Shown: positions 10,175 to 18,755 of the stretch, in pieces | Position numbering within the stretch: the first letter of the stretch is position 1 | Layout: each line of letters begins with the position of its first letter | Assembly (NCBI RefSeq): GCF_007750395.1 | Contig: NZ_CP036281.1 | Span: forward strand, 4,921,001-4,985,000 | Reading direction: 5' to 3' | Source of the DNA: Polystyrenella longa | Lineage (GTDB): Bacteria > Planctomycetota > Planctomycetia > Planctomycetales > Planctomycetaceae | Length of the DNA stretch: 64,000 nt | Made by a program: the position numbers and the translations under genes | The notes under the pieces: model-generated | Databases searched by the model: none | The model's input: the letters and a program-made list of their open reading frames with translations, nothing else | What the model was told of the DNA's origin: nothing

Positions 10175-10248
10175 CGGGATGTAGCTCAGCTTGGTAGAGC
10201 GCCGGCTTTGGGAGCCGGAAGTCGCAGGTTCGAATCCTGTCGTCCCGA
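10175..10248 (+). tRNA. tRNA-Pro (anticodon UGG)
   Basis: A full cloverleaf can be drawn. The acceptor arm is CGGGATG (10175-10181) with CGTCCCG (10241-10247), discriminator A at 10248. The D-arm is GCTC/GAGC. The anticodon stem is CCGGC/GCCGG with loop TTTGGGA, giving anticodon TGG at 10209-10211. The T-arm is GCAGG-TTCGAAT-CCTGT. The 3' CCA is not encoded (ACT follows). UGG reads the proline CCA codon and probably other CCN codons. A terminator follows 12 bases downstream. Confidence 0.97.
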
Positions 10249-10260
10249 CTAACTGAAAAA

Positions 10261-10297
10261 GCCCGTCGAAACAATCACGTTTCGACGGGCTTTTTTT
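10261..10297 (+). terminator. Intrinsic terminator after tRNA-Pro
   Basis: A perfect 11-bp stem GCCCGTCGAAA (10261-10271) / TTTCGACGGGC (10280-10290) with an 8-base loop is followed by seven T residues (10291-10297). Confidence 0.95.
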
Positions 10298-10466
10298 GCG
10301 TTATATTTTAAGAAAGCTATGAAGGCCTTCTTCGAGGAACACACAACGGCCATCAGTCCTTTTCTATCCAATTCACCGCCAGGGGATGCCTCTCATTTGT
10401 CATGCTTGACTCGTCACGAACCGCGTTCTACTTTCGCAAAAGCCGCCACACTTTTCCAGGACATGA

Positions 10467-10898
10467 TTAGCTGACCGTTTCTTCAGGCATTGGTATAGGA
10501 AATATGACGTCGTAGACCCAGTTGTAGACGAACGCATAGACCAGGAAGAAGACAGAGAACGAGGCTTCCAGCACGAACGACTCCTGCAGGGTAATTCCCA
10601 GGTGCCAGGCTATTACGGGAATCAGAATGGCAAGCAGGCCTGCTTCAAAGAGGACTGCGTGCAACACTCGGATAGAAGGAGATTTACGAACATTCTTGTA
10701 GATTCGCAGCATCGCGTGATCAAACAGGAAATTGTAAACATAGTTCCAGAGCATCGCGATTGTGGCATTGATTACACCAACAATTCCAGCATGGTGTAAT
10801 GGCATTTCAAATGCCCACGCTCCCAATGGCGTCACGATAAGCAGGCCGATAATTTCAAAAAGGATCGCGTGGCGGATCCGGTCTTTAGTGTCACGCAC
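10467..10898 (-). CDS. PACE-family (AceI-like) multidrug efflux transporter
   Basis: This 143-residue membrane protein consists of two homologous halves, each with two transmembrane helices, as in the bacterial transmembrane pair (BTP) domain. The first half begins RIRHAILFEIIGLLIVTP and the second RVLHAVLFEAGLLAILIP; the repeated R-x-x-HAxxFE motif, with its glutamate inside the first membrane helix of each half, is the family signature. The halves end in WNYVYNFLFD and YNWVYDVIF. Characterised PACE members export biocides such as chlorhexidine or short diamines by proton antiport across the inner membrane. The length matches the family norm. The gene stands alone, with no regulator next to it. 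The family call is firm; the substrate is unknown. Confidence 0.93.
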   Translation of the reverse strand: MRDTKDRIRHAILFEIIGLLIVTPLGAWAFEMPLHHAGIVGVINATIAMLWNYVYNFLFDHAMLRIYKNVRKSPSIRVLHAVLFEAGLLAILIPVIAWHLGITLQESFVLEASFSVFFLVYAFVYNWVYDVIFPIPMPEETVS

Positions 10899-11196
10899 AG
10901 AACTCTCCCCTGACGATCCGGGCCGTCCCGGACAAATTTCCCATCAGGGGGAGGTCGTCCTCACTTCTCTCAAGTTGATACATAAGGTGTCACACTTTTT
11001 TTATTCGATTCTGGACCATGCCCGAATAGAAAAGGCAGCGTGCTCCAAACGGTTTCTACCAAGAATGACAATCGTATTCTAACGACTAAGCAGAAATACG
11101 CGAAGACTGTTCAATCTGTTGTCCAAAGGACTTGGAAACTTATTAAAGACCACATACAGAGAGATTGTCTGAGTGAGTAAAGACGCTCGCATCCGG

Positions 11197-13203
11197 TCAA
11201 TCAGAACTCTCATTTTTAGAAACATACTCTGCAACCATCGTCAACATTTCAATTCTGTTGATCGGTTTGCTGAGGTAGGCGTTGCAGCCACTTTCGAGAC
11301 AGCGGGTCATATCTCCCTGCATCGCATCGGCCGTTAAGGCAATGATCGGTTTATCAAATCCCATCGATCGCAGTCGGGAAGCGGCCTGATATCCATCCAT
11401 CGTTGGCATCTGCATATCCATTAAGATTAGATCCAGCTCTCTTCCATTGGTTGCCCCTCTTTCGACCATCTGGACTGCCTGCAGTCCATTCTCGACATCG
11501 ATCACTTCTGCACCGGCATCAGTCAGAAATCGAGTGGTCAGGAAGCGAACATCTCGGCGATCATCGACCACTAATACGCGGCAATTGAGTACAGGGGAGG
11601 TAGTCACTTCCGATTCTGGAAGAATCTTGATGGCAGGTTCGTTGGTAGGTTCGATAGGGGTGCCTGAAGTTGTCGCCACTGCGTGGAGAATAAGAGAGAA
11701 GGTGGAACCAACTCCTGGTTCGCTGATCACTCTGATTTCTCCCCCCAGCATTTTGGCCAGTCTTTGACTGATGGCGAGTCCAAGTCCTGTGCCTCCGAAG
11801 TTCCGTGTAATGGATGCATCTCCCTGCTGAAACGGTTGGAATAGCCGAGTCGTCTGATCTTTATTCATGCCGATTCCGGTATCTTTCACGGAAAACACGA
11901 TGCGTTCAGAATCCTGACTGACCTCCAATCGGACCCGCCCGACCTCCGTGAACTTGATCGCGTTTCCAATCAGGTTGACGAGAATCTGGCGAAGTCGTTT
12001 GGAGTCTGTTTGAATACTCTCCATCACGACCGAATCGACTTCCACTTCAAATTCAATTTCTTTCTCGTTAGCTCGTTCTTCAAGAAGCGTCAATGTGTTC
12101 TCGATAAACGGACGTAGTTCCAATTCCTCAAGTGCGATCTCCAGTTTTCCAGCTTCAATTTTGGACAAATCGAGAATGTCGTTGATGATATCGAGCAGGA
12201 AGCCTCCATTGCGTTGTATGATTTCCAGGTACTGCTTTTTTTCTTTATCTTCCTCACGCTCGATTAGCAATTCTGCATAACCCAAAATAGCAGTCATCGG
12301 AGTACGGATTTCGTGGCTCATATTTGCCAAAAACTCGCTTTTAGCAATACCGGCAGTCGTTGATTTTATCAACGCTTCTGAGAGTTTCTTCTCAGCCAGT
12401 TTGCGCTGATGGATGTCGGTACAAGTGGCATACCATTGTGTCACGTCCCCTTTCTCATCACGAACGGGCACAGCACGAGCAAGATGCCACTTAAACTTAC
12501 CGCTGTTCGCCTCTTTGACACGAAATTCGCAGTGATACGATTTGTGCGATTCCATTGACATAATCCATCGAGACTCAGCTCGGGCGACATCATCAGCATG
12601 GATCACCTCGCAGGGATTGAACGCACTGAATACCTCCCGATCATATCCGAGAAACGTTCGGGCTCGTTGGTTCAGAAATTCGAACTTTCCCTCGCTATTT
12701 GTGATAAATACCATTTGCGGCATGGCGTCGGCCAGTTGCTGAAATTCACTCCGCCGATGATCAAGTGATTCGAGTAAACGACGCACGACATACTGGCGTT
12801 TACGGTCCTGAATCCTGGACCGGACGACACTGAGGAATTGCGCAATTTGCAAAGGTCTCTGAATGAGAGAGACATTTGCTGCTTGTTGCCATTTTACAAG
12901 AAGCGCAATGTTCACCTCGCTAGGCACGGTGAGAACTAAAATCGGCAAGTCCGACCAGGCGGGCTGTTCCCGCAATTGCAAACTTAGGCTGTTGGCCTGT
13001 TTCCCGTGCAGATGTTCTTCCGCAATAAGAACAGCACCCGCTCCTTTTTCGATCTCTCGACAGAGACAATCGATGTCAGCGCAAATATATGATTCGATAT
13101 CGTGCTGATTAAAAAGCCGATTCGTTATCTCACCGTCTCTTAACGTCGGTGGAAGAATCAGAATTCGTTGAGGGCCTTGAACCGTCTCAAGATTCGGCAT
13201 CAT
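11197..13203 (-). CDS. Hybrid sensor histidine kinase: pseudo-receiver, PAS, HisKA, HATPase, receiver
   Basis: This 668-residue cytoplasmic signalling protein has no transmembrane segment. Residues 13-130 have receiver-like spacing, but the phospho-acceptor position reads AVLIAEEH and the usual lysine position reads IQRP, so it is probably a pseudo-receiver. A PAS domain with PAC tail follows (about 152-270). HisKA has the phospho-accepting histidine at about 297 in FLANMSHEIRTPM. The ATPase domain has the N box (LVNLIGNAIKF), DTGIG at 441-445 and GTGLGL at 471-476. The C-terminal receiver has its aspartate at about 596 in ILMDMQMPTMDGY and the lysine in YLSKPI. The ATG at 13203 overlaps the end of the KaiC-like gene by 17 bases, so the two are translationally coupled and very probably one operon. 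No separate phosphotransfer protein or output regulator is adjacent. Confidence 0.95.
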   Translation of the reverse strand: MMPNLETVQGPQRILILPPTLRDGEITNRLFNQHDIESYICADIDCLCREIEKGAGAVLIAEEHLHGKQANSLSLQLREQPAWSDLPILVLTVPSEVNIALLVKWQQAANVSLIQRPLQIAQFLSVVRSRIQDRKRQYVVRRLLESLDHRRSEFQQLADAMPQMVFITNSEGKFEFLNQRARTFLGYDREVFSAFNPCEVIHADDVARAESRWIMSMESHKSYHCEFRVKEANSGKFKWHLARAVPVRDEKGDVTQWYATCTDIHQRKLAEKKLSEALIKSTTAGIAKSEFLANMSHEIRTPMTAILGYAELLIEREEDKEKKQYLEIIQRNGGFLLDIINDILDLSKIEAGKLEIALEELELRPFIENTLTLLEERANEKEIEFEVEVDSVVMESIQTDSKRLRQILVNLIGNAIKFTEVGRVRLEVSQDSERIVFSVKDTGIGMNKDQTTRLFQPFQQGDASITRNFGGTGLGLAISQRLAKMLGGEIRVISEPGVGSTFSLILHAVATTSGTPIEPTNEPAIKILPESEVTTSPVLNCRVLVVDDRRDVRFLTTRFLTDAGAEVIDVENGLQAVQMVERGATNGRELDLILMDMQMPTMDGYQAASRLRSMGFDKPIIALTADAMQGDMTRCLESGCNAYLSKPINRIEMLTMVAEYVSKNESSD

Positions 13204-14704
13204 TCCCTCGTTTCTGCATCAAATCATTCAGATCCCCAATATAAGTCGGAGTTCCGGCGAGAATTCCATGGAACTTGGAGAGCGGTTCTCCCACCCGGAT
13301 CTGGCCCTCTTCCATTTTGAATTCTCGAATGGTGCGTTCGTGAGCACTATCCCTTTTTTTCACTACTGAGATCGCCTGCCGGATTTCGCCCATAGCTTCA
13401 AAATAGCGAAACAAGACAACTGTATCCGCCAGGTAACTGGCATCAACCGGAGTCTGCATGGCAGTGCCTAACATCCCGTGTTGAGCAACGATCAGGAATG
13501 TGGCTATTCCACAACTTCCCAGATAGTTCAGCAACTCATGCATCTGAATCTGAAGGAAGCGTTCTTCGGGCATCGAACTCAGGAAGCCATTCAAGCTGTC
13601 GATCACCACTAGTGTTGCCGAGCGGCCATGTTCATCAGGTTGAATAGCTTGACGAACCATTTCAGAAAACTGACCCGGAGTAACATCCCCCGGGTTCACC
13701 TGATGGATCTGCAATAAGCCTTTTTCCTCCAAGGCTTCCAAGTCCATACCCAACCCAGCAGAACGGATCTTCAAAGTCTTCTTGCTTTCATCAAAGGCAA
13801 AGATGACTGCGCGTTCCCCCCGCTTACAGGCCGTGGCGGCAAATAAGGTAGAACAAGACGACTTTCCCACTCCTGCAGGTCCGAGCATCAGCGTACTCGT
13901 GCCAGGTTCAATACCGTTTCCCAGTAAAGCATCCAGTGACTCATTTCCACTTAACAAGGGTAACGTCTCAGGAATTGCAAATTCGTTGTAAGAAACGGAG
14001 ATCCGAGGAAAGATATTCAGCCCGCCCCGTTCAATTTCGAAATCGTGCCAACCGCCAATAAACCTACGTCCCCGGTATTTCACGATTCTTAAACGACGTC
14101 GTTCGTCACCAAACTCGGTAGGAATTCGATCCAGACTGATTACCCCATGTGCAATGCTCTGTAATTGCAGGTCATTGTCGGGAGAAGTCTTATCGTCGAG
14201 AAAAATGGCCGTACAATCTCTCCCAACAAAAAATTGTTTGAGTGCCAGAATCTGGCGTCGATAACGAAGTGCATTCTGAGCCAACAGCCTTAATTCCGAC
14301 AGCGAATCAATCACTACCCGTTTCGGGTTTAACTTTTCGACCTGCTGTAACATCCCTCGGGTGGTCTCGCCAAGCTCGACTTCGGAAGGCTGAAACATCG
14401 TGTATTGAGAATCTGAGTTCAGTGATTCACTGGGATCGACGAGTTCATGAATATGGACATTCTCGATGCACCAGCCATGCGATTCCGCGATCGCCTGCAA
14501 TTCCGGCTTCGTTTCCGAGAGAGAAACGTACATGACCGTTTCACCCTTATTAATTCCGTCGAGCAGAAACTGCATTCCCATCGTAGTTTTGCCAGTACCA
14601 GGATGCCCGTCCAGCAAATAAATCCGATGGGACGTCAACCCGCCACCGAGGAGTTTGTCGAGCGTCAGGTTTCCGGAACTAATATCATCTGAGCGTTGAG
14701 ACAC
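13187..14704 (-). CDS. Double KaiC-like ATPase
   Basis: Two RecA-like KaiC domains lie in tandem. The first has Walker A GHPGTGKTT and VVIDSLSEL as Walker B; the second has GPAGVGKSS and LVVIDSLNGF. The C-terminal segment (VVLFRYFEAMGEIRQAISVV, then REFKMEEGQI and ILAGTPTYIG) follows the KaiC CII domain closely. At the KaiC autophosphorylation site the serine appears kept (DASYLADT) while the neighbouring threonine is tyrosine; this alignment is from memory of cyanobacterial KaiC. The double glutamates of KaiC are reduced to SLSETK and FAFDESK. The open frame can begin at TTG 14749, but GTG 14704 has GGAG 9 bases upstream and gives a normal KaiC-type N-terminus, so I prefer it. The hybrid kinase overlaps its 3' end. 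No kaiA or kaiB is present in the window, so a clock role is not implied; a phosphorelay-linked ATPase switch is the simplest inference. Confidence 0.92.
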   Translation of the reverse strand: MSQRSDDISSGNLTLDKLLGGGLTSHRIYLLDGHPGTGKTTMGMQFLLDGINKGETVMYVSLSETKPELQAIAESHGWCIENVHIHELVDPSESLNSDSQYTMFQPSEVELGETTRGMLQQVEKLNPKRVVIDSLSELRLLAQNALRYRRQILALKQFFVGRDCTAIFLDDKTSPDNDLQLQSIAHGVISLDRIPTEFGDERRRLRIVKYRGRRFIGGWHDFEIERGGLNIFPRISVSYNEFAIPETLPLLSGNESLDALLGNGIEPGTSTLMLGPAGVGKSSCSTLFAATACKRGERAVIFAFDESKKTLKIRSAGLGMDLEALEEKGLLQIHQVNPGDVTPGQFSEMVRQAIQPDEHGRSATLVVIDSLNGFLSSMPEERFLQIQMHELLNYLGSCGIATFLIVAQHGMLGTAMQTPVDASYLADTVVLFRYFEAMGEIRQAISVVKKRDSAHERTIREFKMEEGQIRVGEPLSKFHGILAGTPTYIGDLNDLMQKRGNDAES

Positions 14705-14829
14705 TAAATCGGACTCCGAAAGTATTGGTTGGCAGTGACGACAGAACAAGGAAATTGGCAGCGAAACTTCATAGGTAGAAAGGGTCTGATTATATTACCA
14801 GAGCCACTTCTACTGGAATAGGGGGGCAT

Positions 14830-14879
14830 AAAAAAACGGCGTTAAGGTCACTCGGCCGGGCCGATTGACGTTAACGCCG
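14830..14879 (-). terminator. Intrinsic terminator of the glycosidase gene
   Basis: On the minus strand CGGCGTTAA and TTAACGCCG (plus coordinates 14871-14879 and 14837-14845) pair, and the stem is extended inside by GTCA/TGAC and TCGGCC/GGCCGA pairs. Seven U residues follow (plus-strand A run 14830-14836). It lies about 20 bases past the stop of the glycosidase gene. Confidence 0.88.
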
Positions 14880-14900
14880 AAATTAGATGAGAGATCGAAC

Positions 14901-17651
14901 TCAGGTTCCTTGTTCAGCCTCTTCCGGTTCCATCACCCCGGGAGCTTCTTCTTCATTTCCAGGTGTTTGCCCGGAGCGAGAGGCGAGCGTCTGCAGAATT
15001 GGTAGAATCAACGCGGTCCACCCTGTCTGATGGCTCGCTCCCATACCTCGACCCGTTTCCGCGTCGAAGTATTCGTAGAACAGCACCAGTTCGCGCCAGT
15101 TCGGATCATTCAAAAGCGTCTCCGTACGGGCATAACTGGGCCGGTCCCCTTCCTCGTCGGACAGGAATAACCGGGCTAATCGTTTACGAATTTCATCAGC
15201 CACTTCCTGGAGATCCATATAGTTCCCGGAGCGTGTCGGACATTCCACCCGGAGCGTTTTTCCATAGAATGCGTGGTAACGCTCGAGCGCTTCGATCAGC
15301 AGGTAATTGAGCGGGAACCAGATCGGTCCACGCCAGTTCGAGTTGCCACCAAACAAACCGGAATCGGATTCCGCCGGTTGATATTTGACACAGAGACGTT
15401 CTCCGTTCAATTCATATTCAAACGGATGTTCTTCATGGAATTTAGAGAGCGAACGAATTCCATAGTCCGAGAGGAATTCATCCTCGTCGAGCAGGTACCT
15501 CAGCATCCGCAACAATCGATCGCGTGTTGGAATTGCGAGCAGACGCTGTCCGCCGGTCTGGGTTTCCGGATCATGCTCCATATAGGTCATGAACTTGCCC
15601 AGGTCGGGTCGACTTCGAAGAAACCAATTCATTCGTTTCTGAAACCCGGGGAGTTTTTCGATCGTTTTATCAAACAGCACATCCACCGTGAATAAGGGAA
15701 TCAAACCAACGATAGATCGAATCTTCAGAGGTATGCTGCGACCTTCCAAATGCAGGTGGTCGTAATAAAAACCATCTTCTTCGTCCCACAAGCCGGTTCC
15801 ATCCAGCGAGTTCATCGCTTCCGCAATAGAGACATAATGCTCGAAGAATTTCGAGGCCATGTCCTCATAAGCGGGGTTACCATCGGCTAGTTCAAAGGCG
15901 ATGGACAACATGCTGGAACAGTAGAAAGCCATCCATGCGGTGCCGTCCGCCTGTTCTAGGTGTCCACCGGTCGGTAACGGTTTGGAACGATCAAATATTC
16001 CAATATTATCCAGCCCCAGGAAACCACCGCTGAAGACATGCTTACCCCGGATGTCTTTTCGATTGACCCACCAGGTAAAGTTAATCAGCAGCTTCTGGAA
16101 GACACGTTCGAGGAATTGCCGGTCACGTTTCTCCTCGGTCGCGGTCATCTGATAAATACGCCAACAAGCCCAGGCATGTACAGGCGGATTGACATCGCTG
16201 AAGTTCCACTCGTAGGCCGGTAGTTGCCCGTTGGGATGCATGTACCATTCCCGCAAGAACAGCACTGCCTGATCCTTGGCAAACTCGGGATCGATCTCCG
16301 CGAAGGGAATTAAATGGAATGCCAGGTCCCATGCCGCGTACCAGGGGTACTCCCATTTATCTGGCATCGAGATAATGTTGCGATTATACAAATGCCCCCA
16401 GTCCGCATTCCGGGTGCTGGGTGCACCAGGAGAAGACAGGGTCGGCTTAATTTGTTCTTTGCCCGAGTTCTCCAACCAGCGGGGAATCACGTAGTGATAA
16501 AATTGTTTGGTCCAAAGCAACCCGGCATTCGCCTGCCGCATAACTTGTTGTTCATCCAGACTGAGACCGGGCGCGATCAATGATTTCGCGAAACCATCCG
16601 CCTCTTGAACTCGCTTTTCAAACGCGTCAGCAAACCCGGCACCGAAGGCTTCAACGGGACGCTGCTCGACAGCCGACATTCGCATCCGGAATTCGACTGA
16701 TTCACCTGCAGGCACTTCACATTGATAATGAGCCGCCGCTTTTGTACCGGTCGGATTCGGATTGAGAACCCCTTCAACTCCATCCACGACTGCCAGATGG
16801 AAGGCATCTTTGCAGGAGGGCCGACGGCTATTCGGATCCTCAAAACGCCAACTGTTGGTTTCATTCTCGGTGAACAACCAGCGAGGCTGTTCACCATCGG
16901 GCCCGGCATCGGCGCAGATTTGAAAGTCACCCAAAGCCTCATGTTTGACGGCGACTTCGTTCTTGGCGACTTTAGACAGACTCGGTTTGATACTGGGGCG
17001 ATCAATCGTCGGGCCCCAATCCCAGGTATTGCGGAACCACCAGGTCGGTAGAAAGTGCAGGGGGGCCGCCTCTGGTCCGCGATTGAACACGGTCACCCGA
17101 ATCATGATATCTTCATCGGCTGCCTTACCGTATTCCACCTGGACATCGAAGTAACGGCTCTCATCGAAGATGCCGGTATCGGTCAGCTCGTACTCTTGTT
17201 CATTACGAGTACGCTGGGCATTCACTTCTCGAAGGTGCGAGTAGGGAAACTCCGCCTGAGGGTACTTGTATAATGCCCTCAGATAGGAATGTGACGGAGT
17301 TGAATCGAGGTAATAATATGCCTCTTTGACATCTTCTCCGTGGTTTCCTTCCGGACCAGTTAAACCGAACAGACGTTCCTTGAGAATTGGGTCCTTACCA
17401 TTCCAGAGAGTCAGCCCGAAGCAGAGCCGGCATTGTCGGTCACAAATTCCAAGCAGACCATCTTCGCCCCATCGGTAGGTTCTCCAAGTTGCTTCCTCAT
17501 GGGTAAAGTTTAACCACGGGTCACCTTCGGCCGTACTTTCGCGCACAGTCCCCCATTGACGTTCCGCGAGATAGGGCCCCCATCGCTTCCAGTTCGACCC
17601 TGTCTCTCGCTCTGATTCCGCTTTTAAACGCGATAATTCCGCTCCGGGCAT
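14901..17651 (-). CDS. GH63/MGH1-like glycoside hydrolase (annotated as glucosidase in relatives)
   Basis: This 916-residue protein matches the bacterial family usually labelled glucosidase or MGH1-like glycoside hydrolase, related to GH63. Recognisable stretches are RWGPYLAERQWGTVRE and YRWGEDGLLGICD near the N-terminus, LKERLFGLTGPEGNHGED, the (alpha/alpha)6-barrel segment GGFLGLDNIGIFDRSKPLP with LEQADGTAWMAF, and WRGPIWFPLNYLL near the C-terminus. There is no signal peptide, so it is likely cytoplasmic. Characterised relatives hydrolyse glucosylglycerate or mannosylglycerate or related alpha-glucosides; the substrate here cannot be read from sequence. The last 25 or so residues are acidic and low in complexity. 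Its terminator at 14830-14879 separates it from the KaiC-kinase operon. Confidence 0.9.
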   Translation of the reverse strand: MPGAELSRLKAESERETGSNWKRWGPYLAERQWGTVRESTAEGDPWLNFTHEEATWRTYRWGEDGLLGICDRQCRLCFGLTLWNGKDPILKERLFGLTGPEGNHGEDVKEAYYYLDSTPSHSYLRALYKYPQAEFPYSHLREVNAQRTRNEQEYELTDTGIFDESRYFDVQVEYGKAADEDIMIRVTVFNRGPEAAPLHFLPTWWFRNTWDWGPTIDRPSIKPSLSKVAKNEVAVKHEALGDFQICADAGPDGEQPRWLFTENETNSWRFEDPNSRRPSCKDAFHLAVVDGVEGVLNPNPTGTKAAAHYQCEVPAGESVEFRMRMSAVEQRPVEAFGAGFADAFEKRVQEADGFAKSLIAPGLSLDEQQVMRQANAGLLWTKQFYHYVIPRWLENSGKEQIKPTLSSPGAPSTRNADWGHLYNRNIISMPDKWEYPWYAAWDLAFHLIPFAEIDPEFAKDQAVLFLREWYMHPNGQLPAYEWNFSDVNPPVHAWACWRIYQMTATEEKRDRQFLERVFQKLLINFTWWVNRKDIRGKHVFSGGFLGLDNIGIFDRSKPLPTGGHLEQADGTAWMAFYCSSMLSIAFELADGNPAYEDMASKFFEHYVSIAEAMNSLDGTGLWDEEDGFYYDHLHLEGRSIPLKIRSIVGLIPLFTVDVLFDKTIEKLPGFQKRMNWFLRSRPDLGKFMTYMEHDPETQTGGQRLLAIPTRDRLLRMLRYLLDEDEFLSDYGIRSLSKFHEEHPFEYELNGERLCVKYQPAESDSGLFGGNSNWRGPIWFPLNYLLIEALERYHAFYGKTLRVECPTRSGNYMDLQEVADEIRKRLARLFLSDEEGDRPSYARTETLLNDPNWRELVLFYEYFDAETGRGMGASHQTGWTALILPILQTLASRSGQTPGNEEEAPGVMEPEEAEQGT

Positions 17652-18181
17652 GTGCAGCCTTGCCTGTTATTGTTGCGAGCCGATTGCGCCGAGAATCCTG
17701 CCTTACGCTGACAGTGTAGTCTCATTGCTGATCGCTCGTTCGAAGTTCTGTCTATCAAATCTAAATATTGCGAATACCGTACCTGAATAAATTACTCACT
17801 CGGCTTCCAACACGTGCTCAGAGGGTGGTGCCTGAAACCTCGTCTTGCTCGGCTTCCCCCAAGTTATTCCCTGACCCGTCTCTGATAGGAATTTCTCTTA
17901 TTTCGTCGCGATGCGGGTCGGTACATCCAATCCTCTTCAGACGGATCCTCTTCGTCTTTTCTTCGTCAATAGAGTCGGAGTGTAGGGATGTTAGTCAGAG
18001 AGGACAATTTGAACAACAGGCAAACCAGTAGATCCTGACCTAAAAGGAGTCGCGCATGTTTCTGCGCACAGAACAAGTTCTCAGCACTTAGATCAGTTCT
18101 TCCTTTTCAAATCGGGCCGAAGTTCTAAAATCAACGGCGTCAGTTACTTTGACGCTTTGATTCTCCAGGACCCGAAACACA
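17652..18181. other. Intergenic region between divergent genes
   Basis: This region separates the minus-strand glycosidase gene from the plus-strand ABM-domain gene and must contain both promoters. A minimal open frame of 11 codons (18056-18091) has a clear AGGAG at 18045-18049 and could be a leader peptide, but nothing else supports it. I see no other feature. Confidence 0.5.
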
Positions 18182-18736
18182 ATGGCCACTTCTGCCCCTA
18201 CCCGACAACAGGAAGTCCACTTGGCCGTTACTCTTCAGGTACGCCCCGGTCAGGAGGAAGAGTTTGAAGCCGCACTCGTTCGGTTTATCCAGAAGTCGCT
18301 CGACTTTCCGGGCACGACAGGTGTAAACCTGATCCGGCCCGCTCCGGGGACGGACTGCCGCGAATATGGAATTCTGCGATCTTTCCTCAGTGAGAAACAT
18401 AGTCGGGCATTTTATGAATCGGAGATGTTCCACGATTACAAAGCGGAGACGAAACATCTCGTCGAAGGAGAAGCCAATATTCGTCCGCTGCACGGGCTGG
18501 AAGCTTTCTTCCGGGCAGGACGATCGGCCCCACCACGCTGGAAAATGGCCCTGGTCACCTGGTTGGGAGTCTTTCCAGCAGTTCTCTTCTGGTCACAGTT
18601 GGTGGGCCCGCCGCTGCACATGTTGCCAGCGGTGCTCGTAACGGCGATCTCCACGGTTCTAGTGACGATTACCCTGACCTGGTTCGTCATGCCCCTCCTG
18701 ACCAAAATGTTCCGCCCCTGGCTGGTTAAGAAATAG
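18182..18736 (+). CDS. Antibiotic biosynthesis monooxygenase (ABM) domain protein with C-terminal membrane helices
   Basis: The 184-residue product has an N-terminal ferredoxin-like ABM fold (about residues 8-105: VHLAVTLQVRPGQEEEFEAA, then EYGILRSFLSEKHSRAFYES). A linker with WKMALVTWLGVFPAVLFW follows, then two predicted transmembrane helices and a short basic end (PWLVKK). ABM domains occur in small haem- or cofactor-free oxygenases and in proteins of unknown function; this membrane-anchored form matches COG3224-type proteins. The start ATG at 18182 leaves a conventional N-terminus. The next gene converges on it 19 bases downstream. The reaction is unknown. Confidence 0.85.
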   Translation: MATSAPTRQQEVHLAVTLQVRPGQEEEFEAALVRFIQKSLDFPGTTGVNLIRPAPGTDCREYGILRSFLSEKHSRAFYESEMFHDYKAETKHLVEGEANIRPLHGLEAFFRAGRSAPPRWKMALVTWLGVFPAVLFWSQLVGPPLHMLPAVLVTAISTVLVTITLTWFVMPLLTKMFRPWLVKK

Positions 18737-18755
18737 TTGAGTCTGTCATAGTCTC

